Shown here: piece after piece, positions 1 through 8,449 of the stretch
Layout: every line of letters begins with the position of its first letter
Numbering within the stretch: the stretch's first letter is position 1
Origin: Clostridiales bacterium
Lineage (GTDB): Bacteria > Bacillota > Clostridia > Lachnospirales > WQUN01
DNA length: 38,570 nucleotides
Assembly: GCA_031271295.1 (NCBI GenBank)
Contig: JAISVZ010000086.1
Span: 1-38,570 of the forward strand
Reading direction: 5' to 3'
Notes under the pieces: model-generated
Database searches by the model: none
Told to the model about the DNA's origin: nothing
What the model saw: only the letters and a program-made list of their open reading frames with translations
Position numbers and translations under genes: made by a program

Positions 1-155
1 ACTTGCTAAAGGGCGCTTATCTTGCAAGGATGCTGTAGTTACGCTTCCCAAGAATATTTGGCAATGTATAAATTCACGTAACCCTTTTGCTTCCTGCAAA
101 GAACACACCCGATTATTTATGCGCTTCTTTCGCTGCCTGCAAAAAACACGCTGCC

Positions 156-396
156 GGGCTTCGGCGCGGGTTATATTGCACAGCATGATTGTGCCGCGCG
201 GCGGGGAAACAATTTTCGCCGTCAAAAAAATAATCACTGCGATACACTAATGGCGAAAATTGGTTCACCAGAGCAGCGAGAAGAATATTTTTGAGCGCAC
301 CGCAAAAATAGCCCCTTTACTAACTTTGGTGCGCTCAAAAATGTTCTGAAGCGTCAGGCGGCACATTGCTGGGCGATATAATTTGCGCCGAAGCCC
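156..396 (-). repeat. Structured core of repeat copy A
   Basis: Bounded by GGGCTTCGGCG (156-166) and its exact reverse complement CGCCGAAGCCC (386-396). Inside are the two side hairpins: GGCGAAAATTG paired with CAATTTTCGCC, and TTTTTGAGCGC paired with GCGCTCAAAAA. The hairpin-B loop is the attagtgtatcgcag type shared with the 8050-9524 element. Confidence 0.75.
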
Positions 397-512
397 TCCT
401 GCAACCCCCTGCAACAGCCACTCAAAGTGCGGGCAATACTTACGCCAAAGCCTCTGCAACCCTTGCCGGATAGCTGCGCGAAGAACGGGTAAAGATAACG
501 GCTTGCTATTTA

Positions 513-540
513 GAATGATGACAAAAAAATGTCATCATTC
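513..540. repeat. Perfect 11-bp inverted repeat, A6 loop
   Basis: GAATGATGACA, six A, TGTCATCATTC. The same palindrome occurs at 37799-37826 in the opposite half copy. It is absent from the two complete elements. It could act as a hairpin in RNA or as a binding site. Confidence 0.7.
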
Positions 541-634
541 CGGAAAAAGAATAGCGCCACCTTTTTATTCAAAGGCGGCGCTTTGCGTTTACTTAACGCC
601 TTACGTCATTTAAAACACCGCGCTAACGGACGCA

Positions 635-1804
635 TTATTCATTAAACCCTTCCGCCAACGCCGCAAGAGCCGCCGCAAGCACGCTTCTTGCGCAGGCAAA
701 ATTTATTCGCTGAAAACCTTCCCCCTCTGTGCCGAACATTGTTCCGGAATCCAGCCATAAATTCGCTTTATGTGTAATCACATCGTCAAGCTCCTTTTGC
801 GGCATATTAAGACCTTTAAAATTAAACCACGCCAAATAGGTTCCTTCCGGCTTGATAAGTTTTACCCGCGGCATGTTTTCGCGCAGAAAATTATTTATAA
901 ACGCGGCGTTACCCGACAAATAATTTAAAAGAGCATCAAGCCAAGGCGCGCCGTATTTGTACGCGGCAACGCACGCGGCAAGCCCTAATGTATTTAGCTG
1001 GCTGTAACCGGTTCTTAAAACCGCGCCTATAAATTTCTCTCTTAATTTCCTATCCGGAATAAAAATATTTGATACCTGAAGCCCCGCCAAATTGAAGGTT
1101 TTACTCGGCGCGGTGCACACAACGCTGTTTTGCTCAAAACCTTCGCAGGCCTGAGTGAAAACGGTATGCTTGTGAGGCGCGTATACGAAATCGCAGTGAA
1201 TTTCGTCCGATACCACAATACAGTTGTGTTTTAAGCAAATATCGCCGATCTTTTTAATTTCGTCCCTCGTCCAAACCCTGCCCACCGGGTTGTGCGGGCT
1301 GCAAAATATAAAAAGCTTAACTTTTTCCGCTATAATTTTTTGCTCAAAATCCTCAAAATCTATGCGGTAAGCTCCGTTTTCATAAATCAGCGAATTACTT
1401 ACAACCTTTCTTCCGTTGGCCATAATACTGCCGAAAAACGGATAATAAACCGGCCTTTGAATAAGAACCGCATCTCCTTTTTCGGTAAAGCTGTTTATTG
1501 CCGCCGATATCGCAAAAACAATACCCGGCGTTTTAACAAGCCACCCTTCGTTAAACTTATAGCCAAAGCGGCTGTCAAACCAATTAAAAACCGCTTCAAA
1601 ATAATCGCCTTTGGTTTCCGTATAGCCAAAAATACCGTGCTCGCAGCATTTAACAAGCGCATCGGTAACTTCCCCAGGCGTGCGAAAATCCATATCCGCA
1701 ACCCACAGCGGCAGTATTCCCTCCGGTTTGCCGCGCTGGGACGCAAAATCGTATTTTAAAGAATTTGTGTTGTACCGGTTAATTACCTCATCAAAATTGT
1801 ACAT
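635..1804 (-). CDS. patB: PatB/MalY family PLP-dependent C-S lyase (cystathionine beta-lyase type)
   Basis: A fold-type I PLP enzyme of 389 residues, the usual length for the PatB/MalY group. These enzymes cleave the C-S bond of cystathionine to give homocysteine, pyruvate and ammonia. Visible landmarks are LPLWVADMDF near the N-terminus, SPHNPVGRVW around residue 170, SDEIHCDF around residue 200, and APSKTFNLAGLQ around residue 235, which carries the lysine expected to bind PLP. The start ATG has GGAGGGCTGA just upstream. It lies 80 bp downstream of a MetI-like gene on the same strand, so the pair probably forms a two-step transsulfuration operon for methionine. Some PatB/MalY proteins also act as aminotransferases or regulators, so the exact substrate is inferred. 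Confidence 0.88.
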   Translation of the reverse strand: MYNFDEVINRYNTNSLKYDFASQRGKPEGILPLWVADMDFRTPGEVTDALVKCCEHGIFGYTETKGDYFEAVFNWFDSRFGYKFNEGWLVKTPGIVFAISAAINSFTEKGDAVLIQRPVYYPFFGSIMANGRKVVSNSLIYENGAYRIDFEDFEQKIIAEKVKLFIFCSPHNPVGRVWTRDEIKKIGDICLKHNCIVVSDEIHCDFVYAPHKHTVFTQACEGFEQNSVVCTAPSKTFNLAGLQVSNIFIPDRKLREKFIGAVLRTGYSQLNTLGLAACVAAYKYGAPWLDALLNYLSGNAAFINNFLRENMPRVKLIKPEGTYLAWFNFKGLNMPQKELDDVITHKANLWLDSGTMFGTEGEGFQRINFACARSVLAAALAALAEGFNE

Positions 1805-1884
1805 TTCAGCCCTCCGCCATCTGCAAAAGCCGTGTATATAAATCCGGTTCTTTTACCCTATATTCGCTTACGCCGATTAAGGGC

Positions 1885-3021
1885 TTAACACTCCAAAGCC
1901 TGGCGCAAGTCCTCAATTAAATCCTCGGCATTTTCAATTCCTACGGAAAGGCGCAGCAGAGAGTCGTTAATTCCTCGTCCTTCCTTTTCCTTAGCCGGAA
2001 CATCCGCGTGGGTTTGCAGTGTGGGGTATGTAATAAGTGTTTCAACTCCGCCCAAGCTCTCGGCGAACATTATAAGCTTTACCCTTTCCAAAACCCGCCG
2101 CGCGGTCTCGGCGGTATCAACCTCAAAAGATATCATCGCGCCGAACCCCGAAGCCTGCTTTATCGAAATTTCATATTCCGGGTGGGTTTTAAGCCCGGTA
2201 TAATAAACCGCGCTTACATTATCCCGCGTTAAAAGCCAATTCGCAATTACCGCCGCGTTTGCCTGCGCCTTTTCCATTCTAAGCGCCAAGGTTTTTATTC
2301 CCCTTATTATTAAAAAACTGTCGAAAGGAGCAAGGCACGCGCCGGTTGTTTTAAAAATAAACCTTAGCTTTTCAGCAATATCAGGGCTTTTAACCGCCAA
2401 AAAACCCGCCAAGGTATCGTTGTGGCCTCCCAAATACTTTGTGCCGCTGTGAAGCACTATATCCGCGCCCAAATTCAGCGGTTTTTGAAAATACGGCGTT
2501 AAAAAAGTGTTGTCCGCAATAAGCAAAATATCCTTATCCCTTAAAATTTCCGCAACGGAGCTTATATCGGTAACGCGCATCATAGGGTTTGTGGGCGTTT
2601 CAATAAACACCGCCCTGGTGTTTTCATTTATAGCGTCTTTTATTTCGCCAATATTGCAGGTGTTTATGTACTGCACATTTATACCGTTCTTTTTTGAAAT
2701 ATTTTCGAAAAGGCGAATAGAGCCGCCGTATAAATCGTCCGTGGCTATAATGTGGCTTCCCGGAGAAAAAAGTTCCATAACCGCGGATACCGCCGCCATT
2801 CCGGTTGAAAAGGCAAGGGTATCCGCCGCGCCTTCAAGCATAGAAACAAGGTTTTCAAGCGCCTCCCTGGTTGGGTTTTGCAAACGCGAATAATCGTACC
2901 CGGTGCTTGAGTTAACTCCTAAATGGGAAAACGTTGCGGCTTGGTAAATTGGCACCGCCGCCGCGCCAGTCGTGTTGTTTTTATCCTTCGCGCCGTGTAC
3001 GCACGCTGTTTCGGCTTTCAT
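1885..3021 (-). CDS. metI: Cystathionine gamma-synthase / gamma-lyase family PLP enzyme
   Basis: Cys/Met-metabolism PLP enzyme of 378 residues. Landmarks are STGYDYSRLQNPTR, ETPTNPMMRVTD, the PLP-lysine segment HSGTKYLGGHNDTLAG, and FAESLGGVETLITYPTLQTH near the C-terminus. From memory these resemble Bacillus MetI, which makes cystathionine from O-acylhomoserine and cysteine. Family members can instead be gamma-lyases or O-acetylhomoserine sulfhydrylases, and sequence alone does not separate them. I chose the ATG at 3021 over an in-frame start 17 codons upstream, because TTGGAGGAATTTTT directly precedes it and MKAETACVHGAK is a normal family N-terminus. It is followed on the same strand by the PatB/MalY gene, which would use its product. 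Confidence 0.85.
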   Translation of the reverse strand: MKAETACVHGAKDKNNTTGAAAVPIYQAATFSHLGVNSSTGYDYSRLQNPTREALENLVSMLEGAADTLAFSTGMAAVSAVMELFSPGSHIIATDDLYGGSIRLFENISKKNGINVQYINTCNIGEIKDAINENTRAVFIETPTNPMMRVTDISSVAEILRDKDILLIADNTFLTPYFQKPLNLGADIVLHSGTKYLGGHNDTLAGFLAVKSPDIAEKLRFIFKTTGACLAPFDSFLIIRGIKTLALRMEKAQANAAVIANWLLTRDNVSAVYYTGLKTHPEYEISIKQASGFGAMISFEVDTAETARRVLERVKLIMFAESLGGVETLITYPTLQTHADVPAKEKEGRGINDSLLRLSVGIENAEDLIEDLRQALEC

Positions 3022-3127
3022 AAAAATTCCTCCAATCAAAATTAAACCCCGGAAATTCTTCGAACCGCGCAAAAGGCATCAAGCTTGCGTTATGCATATT
3101 TGCGCACAAGTTTCGTAAATTCCAGCT

Positions 3128-3157
3128 ATTGTATCACAACAAAGCGTAAAATTACAA
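3128..3157 (-). promoter_or_regulatory. Promoter of the metI-patB pair
   Basis: Minus-strand TTGTAA (-35, 3152-3157), 18-bp spacer, TACAAT (-10, 3128-3133). The start codon lies about 100 bases downstream. I see no SAM riboswitch or T-box in the leader. Confidence 0.55.
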
Positions 3158-3417
3158 TCCCTATTTAACAGATATGATAAATCGCAATCGCCGCGGCGTG
3201 TAGCTAAAAATTTTTGGTATTTTCGCCCGGAGGTTGCGTGTCGCCTTTGAATAATAAGCTGACATAATTTCATTTCCGCATATAGCAATTTGGATGTGTG
3301 CCGCGGAGAACTAAACGCTTATATTACCCATACTTTTGCGTGGAATTCGGCAAGGGTACAGGAAGCTTCGGCGCAGAAGTTACCCGCACTTGCATGGCTG
3401 TCCGGCAAGGGTATAGA

Positions 3418-3662
3418 GGGGCTTCGGCGCAAATTATATCGCACAGCAATGTGCCACCTAACGCTTCAGAACATTTTTGAGCGCTCCAAGTTTATAAAGA
3501 GTTCTATGTATTGCAGTGCGCTCAAAAATATTCTTCTCGCTGCTCTGGTGAACCAATTTTCGCCAATTAGTTATGCGCAGAGATTATGTATTGCGGCGGC
3601 GAAAATTGTTTCCCCGCCGCGTGGCACAATCATGCTGTGCGATATAATTCACGCCGAAGCCC
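3418..3662 (+). repeat. Structured core of repeat arm B
   Basis: GGGCTTCGGCG at 3418-3428 pairs with CGCCGAAGCCC at 3652-3662. The basal stem continues through ATTATATCGCACAGCA and GTGCCAC. Side hairpins are TTTTTGAGCGC/GCGCTCAAAAA and CCAATTTTCGCC/GGCGAAAATTG, with an aattagttatgcgcag-type loop. Confidence 0.75.
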
Positions 3663-3956
3663 GGCAGCGTGTTCTTTGCAGGCGGCAAAAGGAGTGCAGA
3701 AGCCATCGGGCGTTTTCTTTATAGGCGGCAAAAAGCGTGCGCGAAACTACATATCTACGCAAACCTTAGCGCTTTATGGCTTAGGAACGCGTTATTATTG
3801 CCCAGTATATTAGAGGTACAGTACAGTAACAGCTGTTACTGCTCCACTAATTAAATTTCTCCGCTTAATAAGTGCTATCGTTACCGAAATACTAATTTAT
3901 TTACAGCGCTTGGTAATTTTAACCGTTAACACAATTACAATGGGCACAATTATGCC

Positions 3957-4004
3957 GCCATGATAGTAGTACGGCAAATAATAATTACGCCATGATAGTA
4001 GTAC
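3957..4004 (+). repeat. 16-bp direct repeat in the element centre
   Basis: GCCATGATAGTAGTAC at 3957-3972 and again at 3989-4004, 32 bases apart. It lies in the unique AT-rich centre between arms B and C. Confidence 0.8.
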
Positions 4005-4169
4005 CACCGCCAAATAATTGTTCCGCAATAATAATTTACCGCCAAAATAATCGCTCCGCCATATGCACTATTCGCAAGCCTATAGGGACGCTATAACAGT
4101 GTTTCCCCGAATACCCGGCAACGTACAAATTTCCGCACACCTTTTATCGCCTGCAAAGAACATGCTGAT

Positions 4170-4411
4170 GGCTTCGGCGTGAATTATATTGCACAGCATG
4201 ATTGTGCCACGCGGCGGGGAAACAATTTTCGCCGTCGCAATACTAATCTCTGTGCATAACTAATTGGCGAAAATTGGTTCACCAGAGCAGCGAGAAGAAT
4301 ATTTTTGAGCGCACTGCAATACATAGAACCCTTTATAAACTTGGTGCGCTCAAAAATGTTCTGAAGCGTTAGGTGGCACATTGCTGTGCGATATAATTTG
4401 CGCCGAAGCCC
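4170..4411 (-). repeat. Structured core of repeat arm C
   Basis: Reverse-complement counterpart of 3418-3662. It begins GGCTTCGGCG at 4170 and ends CGCCGAAGCCC near 4411, with the same two side hairpins. The leading G of the 11-base stem is T here, giving one weaker outer base pair. Confidence 0.75.
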
Positions 4412-4652
4412 CCCTATACCCCTTGCCGGACAGCCACGCGAGTGCGGGTAACTTCTGCGCCGAAGCCCCTGTAACCCCTGCTGAATTTGGCGCAAAAGCG
4501 CGGGTAGTTTTCAATGTTTATTTCTCCACAGCGTACATCCAAATTGCTATCTACGGAAAATGAAAATGACACCTTATTATTCAAAGGCGATACACAACCT
4601 CGGATCAAAAATATCAATAATTTTTATCTGCATCCCATCGCCGCAAATACGT

Positions 4653-4681
4653 TTGCTTAACATGCTCCGCTGTGATAGAAT
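4653..4681 (+). promoter_or_regulatory. Likely promoter of the MATE gene
   Basis: TTGCTT (4653-4658), 17-bp spacer, TAGAAT (4676-4681), about 90 bases before the start. A second TATAAT at 4728-4733 is a possible alternative -10 but has a poor -35. Confidence 0.45.
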
Positions 4682-4770
4682 AACAAAACTTGAAATTTGA
4701 AATATTCAGTTGCCTGCAAATAACCTCTATAATATTCAAGGCAATAGTTTATGAAAGCGGGGAAATTAAG

Positions 4771-6183
4771 TTGGATTCGGATATGAGAAACAATCTTTTA
4801 GAGGGCAGCGTGCTTAAAAAACTAACGCTGTTCGCAATACCTTTTTTGGCGTCGAATGTGGTGCAGTCGCTTTACAATGTGGCCGATATGCTTATTGTGG
4901 GAAATTTCGGCGGAACGGTTACTAAAACCGGCGAAATAATTACTAAAACGGCGAGTATGTCCGGCGTTAACATTGGCGGGCAGGTAACGTTTATACTTAC
5001 AAACGCAGTGGTTGGGCTTTGCGTTGGCGCAACCGTGCTTGTTGGGCAGTACATAGGCTCTAAAAACGAAGACGCCTTGCGCAAGGTAATTGCCACAATT
5101 ATGACTCTTCTTCCGGCAATCGCGGTATTTTTAACCGCCGTGATGCTAATTTTCAGGCATCCTCTTTTGCAGCTTATAAAAACCCCGGCAGAATCCTACA
5201 GCGAAGCGGACAGCTACCTTACGGTAACAACTCTTGGGCTGTTTTTCATATTCGGCTATAACGCGCTTGCCGCAATTCTTCGCGGTATGGGGGATTCCAA
5301 ACATCCGTTTTATTTCGTGCTGGCGGCGTGTATTACCAACGTTTTGCTGGATTTGCTTTTTTGCGCGGTATTTAAATGGGGCGCGTTCGGCGCGGCGCTT
5401 GCAACGGTAATATCCCAGGCAATGAGTATGGGGCTTTGTATTATTTATATGATTTTAAACAAATTCCAGTTCGACTTTAAGCTTTCATCCTTTAAAATTG
5501 ATAAAGAGCAGCTTAAACTGATTTTGAAAATCGGCACGCCCACATGTGTTGCCAACAGCATTGTAAGCGGCTCGTTTCTGTTTTTAACAACAATCGTTAA
5601 TAATATTGGTGTTTCGGCGTCTGCGGCGGTTGGCGCGGCGGCTAAGTTTAACAGCTTTGCGTTTATGCCGCTTATTGCAATATCGTCCTCGGTATCGGCA
5701 ATGAGCGCGCAGTCTATCGGGGCGAACAATTTAAAACGCGCCGTTCAGGCTTGCCAAATAGGTTCGGCGTTTTGTTTCGCAATTATGGTTGTATTTTTCG
5801 CGTTTGTTCAAATTTTTCCGGAAAGCATAATTGCTATTTTCGTTAACAATGACGAGGTTATAGCCTACGGCACGCTGTATCTTAGAGCAATGAGCTACGA
5901 CTTTTTGCTCGTACCGTTTACGTTTTGCATTAACGGCCTGCTTATTGGCGGCGGGCATACAATGCTATCCTTGGTAAGCAATATGGTTTCGTCTATAATT
6001 TTGCGCGCGCCTCTTTGTTACTTATTCGGTGTTTTAATGCAAATGGGGATAACCGGGGTTGGCATGGGCATTCCGATTGCATCGCTGGGAACGCTGATAA
6101 TTATGGTTGGGTATATGTTAACCGGAAAGTGGAAGCACAACGCAGCGCAAAGCGGCGCTGCTTCGGGCGAGATTAGTATGTAA
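4771..6183 (+). CDS. MATE family multidrug/cation exporter
   Basis: Integral membrane protein of about 470 residues with the usual 12 hydrophobic segments of the MATE family, which exports drugs or metabolites by Na+ or H+ antiport. The N-terminal half has LTLFAIPFLASNVVQSLYNVAD and VGATVLVGQYIGSKN. The second half starts near KIGTPTCVANSIVSG and has AMSAQSIGANN. The reading frame extends upstream to 4690, but I place the start at the TTG at 4771 (LDSDMRNNLLEGS) because GCGGGGAA lies 8-11 bases upstream. ATG 4783 is an alternative. The gene is monocistronic, with a repeat element upstream and a strong terminator downstream. The substrate cannot be read from sequence. Confidence 0.9.
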   Translation: MDSDMRNNLLEGSVLKKLTLFAIPFLASNVVQSLYNVADMLIVGNFGGTVTKTGEIITKTASMSGVNIGGQVTFILTNAVVGLCVGATVLVGQYIGSKNEDALRKVIATIMTLLPAIAVFLTAVMLIFRHPLLQLIKTPAESYSEADSYLTVTTLGLFFIFGYNALAAILRGMGDSKHPFYFVLAACITNVLLDLLFCAVFKWGAFGAALATVISQAMSMGLCIIYMILNKFQFDFKLSSFKIDKEQLKLILKIGTPTCVANSIVSGSFLFLTTIVNNIGVSASAAVGAAAKFNSFAFMPLIAISSSVSAMSAQSIGANNLKRAVQACQIGSAFCFAIMVVFFAFVQIFPESIIAIFVNNDEVIAYGTLYLRAMSYDFLLVPFTFCINGLLIGGGHTMLSLVSNMVSSIILRAPLCYLFGVLMQMGITGVGMGIPIASLGTLIIMVGYMLTGKWKHNAAQSGAASGEISM

Positions 6184-6230
6184 GGCGTGCGGTTGTATAT
6201 AACGGATATGCTAATTGGTGGCGGTAAATA

Positions 6231-6278
6231 ATAAAAGCGAAGAGCGGGCGCAAAATTGCGCCCGCTCTTCGCTTTTAT
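6231..6278. terminator. Bidirectional hairpin terminator
   Basis: A 23-bp perfect stem around a 2-base centre. The arms begin ATAAAAGCGAAGAGCGGGCG, giving A/T-rich tails on both sides. It lies between the convergent MATE gene (end 6183) and the sigma-factor gene (end 6312) and can serve both. Confidence 0.9.
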
Positions 6279-6311
6279 GAAGCCGTTACCGCCAAAGAAG
6301 CGGGCTATTTT

Positions 6312-7928
6312 TTACTCCGCCGTTACCGCCAAGGCGGTAAGCGATTTTTGCTGATCCTTTGCAGGCAGTTTCAGCTTGCCCGAATCCGTAAGATTTTTTA
6401 AGCAGTGCATAATAAACCACCCGTCGCAATGAAACATGTGCTGCAAACCGTACATTTGAACCTTTTTCAAATGCGGCGGCGTGGAATCTATAACCGCTTT
6501 TATTAAAGGTTCTTTTAATTCTTCAAGCTCTTTGCGGTATTTCGTTATTACGGCGTTTCCGATATTTAGAAGGCGGTTTTTCGCCTCCCGTCCCTTTATC
6601 CACACAATTTGCAGCTTAATAATTTCGTCTGCGGGTAAGCCTTCGTGTTTAAGGTACCCTCGGCTAATTAAATGCGTGAGTTCATCTTTTGATAATTCAA
6701 CTTCGCTGAAATAATTGGACAGCAGAGTATAATCCCTCATTATTGAATGCCCATAATCGTCTACGCGGCGGCTTGACCATTCGGTATCAATAAGCCAAAG
6801 CGTAAAATCATCGTTTCCGTTCCAACAAGGGCCGGACATGTTTTTTATGCTGCTCCAATACATCGGCGGCGGCACGGTATCCGGCGGGCTAACTGAGCAG
6901 ACGCAAATATTTTGCGCTCCGTCGGGACGGATTGTTGCGGCCTCTTCAAAGGAAACCGTGCGCGAAATACCGTCCTCGTCGCTCAGGGCGGCAACATATG
7001 GGAATAACGCCCATAACGCAAAGTTCATGTCGCCGCGCGGGCAAATAATACCGTCTTCCCCCAACTTAACATTGCTGCTCAGTTCATTAAACAGTTCCGG
7101 CGCGATAAGCTTTGCCGCCCTTTGATAGGTTTCATCATGCAAACGGTTAATTTCGGCGGTTGGCTCATCTATTAAACAGTTAGAGATATATTTTTTCCCC
7201 GTGCGCGTTAAAAAGCAATTATCCGCAAGATAATCCGCCTCGCTTTCCACATAAACCGGCGACACGCCGAGAAAATCCGCAATTTCGTTAACCGTTAAAG
7301 CCTCTGTGCGAACGGCGTATAAAATGTTTTGAGATAAGGACGAACGCAAAAAGTTGCCGTTGTGTCCCTTAGTTCCCGTTGAACCGTTATTCCCGATAAT
7401 GTCAAAACTTATCGGGTTAAATTTTAATTCGCTGTTAGTTCTCATTGTATCCATACTCCTTTTCAAATTGGTTTTTGCCTCACTAAGATGCCACTTAACC
7501 ATAGAAAGCGAAATGCCAAGCTTATCCGCAATTTCCTTCTGCTTCATGTTTTCGTAGTAAAACATAATTATAACCTGCCGCTCCGTTTTCGAAAGATACG
7601 CTATTTGTTTCTGCAAGCGTTTTTCCGTTTCACGCCTTTCATAAGAGCTTTGCACATCAAAATCATCGGGAATATCGTCGGTTATTATGCCGTAGCCGCT
7701 TCTCGCTTTTTTGCGGTAATAGTTCGAGAGCATATTGTGCGCCGCCGTCCAGCAATACCGTTTCGCGTCTTGTAAATTATTAATACGCGGCAGGGTTCGC
7801 AAAAGACGCAAAATAATTTCCTGCGTTAAATCCTGCGCATCCTCCGGGGTAGCGCAGCCTTTACGCGCATAGGCAAAAATAGGTTTCAGCAGGCTAAGCG
7901 CAAAATCCTCGGCTTGTTTTGATGTCAT
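6312..7928 (-). CDS. Sigma-70 family (ECF-like) sigma factor with large C-terminal domain
   Basis: A 538-residue protein. The first ~165 residues are an ECF-type sigma factor. Region 2 contains TPEDAQDLTQEIILRLLR and DAKRYCWTAAHNMLSNYYRKK. Region 4 contains LSKTERQVIIMFYYENMKQK followed by the helix-turn-helix IADKLGISLSMVKWHLSEAK. After it comes a ~350-residue extension with a second helix-turn-helix-like segment (LTVNEIADFLGVSPVYVESE) and a C-terminal helical part. The extension has no family I can name. I use the ATG at 7928 (AAGGAGAACCACTTGCC upstream) rather than an in-frame start at 8063, which falls inside the repeat element. No anti-sigma gene is adjacent, so the extension may itself control activity. 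That is inference. Confidence 0.82.
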   Translation of the reverse strand: MTSKQAEDFALSLLKPIFAYARKGCATPEDAQDLTQEIILRLLRTLPRINNLQDAKRYCWTAAHNMLSNYYRKKARSGYGIITDDIPDDFDVQSSYERRETEKRLQKQIAYLSKTERQVIIMFYYENMKQKEIADKLGISLSMVKWHLSEAKTNLKRSMDTMRTNSELKFNPISFDIIGNNGSTGTKGHNGNFLRSSLSQNILYAVRTEALTVNEIADFLGVSPVYVESEADYLADNCFLTRTGKKYISNCLIDEPTAEINRLHDETYQRAAKLIAPELFNELSSNVKLGEDGIICPRGDMNFALWALFPYVAALSDEDGISRTVSFEEAATIRPDGAQNICVCSVSPPDTVPPPMYWSSIKNMSGPCWNGNDDFTLWLIDTEWSSRRVDDYGHSIMRDYTLLSNYFSEVELSKDELTHLISRGYLKHEGLPADEIIKLQIVWIKGREAKNRLLNIGNAVITKYRKELEELKEPLIKAVIDSTPPHLKKVQMYGLQHMFHCDGWFIMHCLKNLTDSGKLKLPAKDQQKSLTALAVTAE

Positions 7929-8207
7929 GGCAAGTGGTTCTCCTTCCTGAAATTTTGTAAGCTTACACCTATACAGACACCGCAAAATTGAAAAGGATAG
8001 GGAATTTTGCAAGAATAATAACCTGTTTTTTGGCTTTGCGCAATGAAGGTTGCTACTGTTCACACTCCCGCCGAAGACGCTACTTCGATAATTTCTACAG
8101 CTTTGAATAATAAGCTGTCATTTTCATTTTCCGCAGCATACAATTTGGCGGTTCTTACCGGAGTAATTTACCCTCGCTTTTGTAGGCTGTCCGGCAGGGG
8201 TATAGGG

Positions 8208-8449
8208 GGGCTTCGGCGCAGATTATATCGCACAGCAATGTGCCACCTAACGCTTCAGAACATTTTTGAACGCTCCAAGTTTATAAAGGGTTCTATGTAT
8301 TGCAGTGCGCTCAAAAATATTCTTCTCGCTGCTCTGGGGAACCAATTTTCGCCATTAGTGTATCGCAGAGATTATTTTTTTGACGGCGAAAATTGTTTCC
8401 CCGCCGCGTGGCACAATCATACTGTGCGATATAATTCACGCCGAAGCCC
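8208..8449 (+). repeat. Structured core of repeat arm D
   Basis: Basal stem: GGGCTTCGGCG 8208-8218 with 8439-8449 (11 bp), ATTATATCGCACAG 8222-8235 with 8422-8435 (14 bp), GTGCCAC 8240-8246 with 8408-8414 (7 bp). Side hairpin A: 8263-8273 with 8307-8317, with one mismatch from the A at 8270. Side hairpin B: GGGGAACCAATTTTCGCC 8336-8353 with 8385-8402 (17 of 18 pair). Confidence 0.8.

Larger units (their letters stand above)
1..576 (-). repeat. Left half copy (A) of the large palindromic repeat
   Basis: One arm of the large repeat family, read on the minus strand from its outer end (GCCTTTGAATAAAAAGG, near 560-576) inward to base 1, where the window cuts it. It is homologous in inverted orientation to 37790-38480 over essentially its full length, including the A6-loop palindrome at 513-540. 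Stop-free stretches exist on both strands but none has a credible start or ribosome site, so the region is taken as non-coding. The reading of a truncated palindrome is an inference from the complete copies at 3208-4622 and 8050-9524. Confidence 0.8.
3208..4622. repeat. Complete large palindromic repeat element (arms B and C)
   Basis: A ~1.4-kb inverted repeat. Arm B runs inward on the plus strand from about 3208, arm C on the minus strand from about 4622. Both carry GCCTTTGAATAATAAG (3243 on; reverse complement ending 4588) and a further ~35 outer bases that match only each other (AAAAATT...GAGGTTG). Further in are GGCTTCGGCG tandem units and the structured core (3418-3662, 4170-4411). The centre, about 3860-4080, is AT-rich with short direct repeats and an 18-bp palindrome CAGTAACAGCTGTTACTG near 3823. 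There is no transposase gene and no credible coding sequence. This fills the gene-free interval between metI and the MATE gene. Confidence 0.8.

Noticed and set aside
1292-1759. 155-codon plus-strand frame inside the patB gene
   Set aside because: Antisense shadow of a clear enzyme gene, with basic low-complexity translation and no ribosome site.
3022-3127. SAM riboswitch or T-box upstream of the metI-patB pair
   Set aside because: The ~100-base leader is too short and shows none of the conserved S-box or T-box elements.
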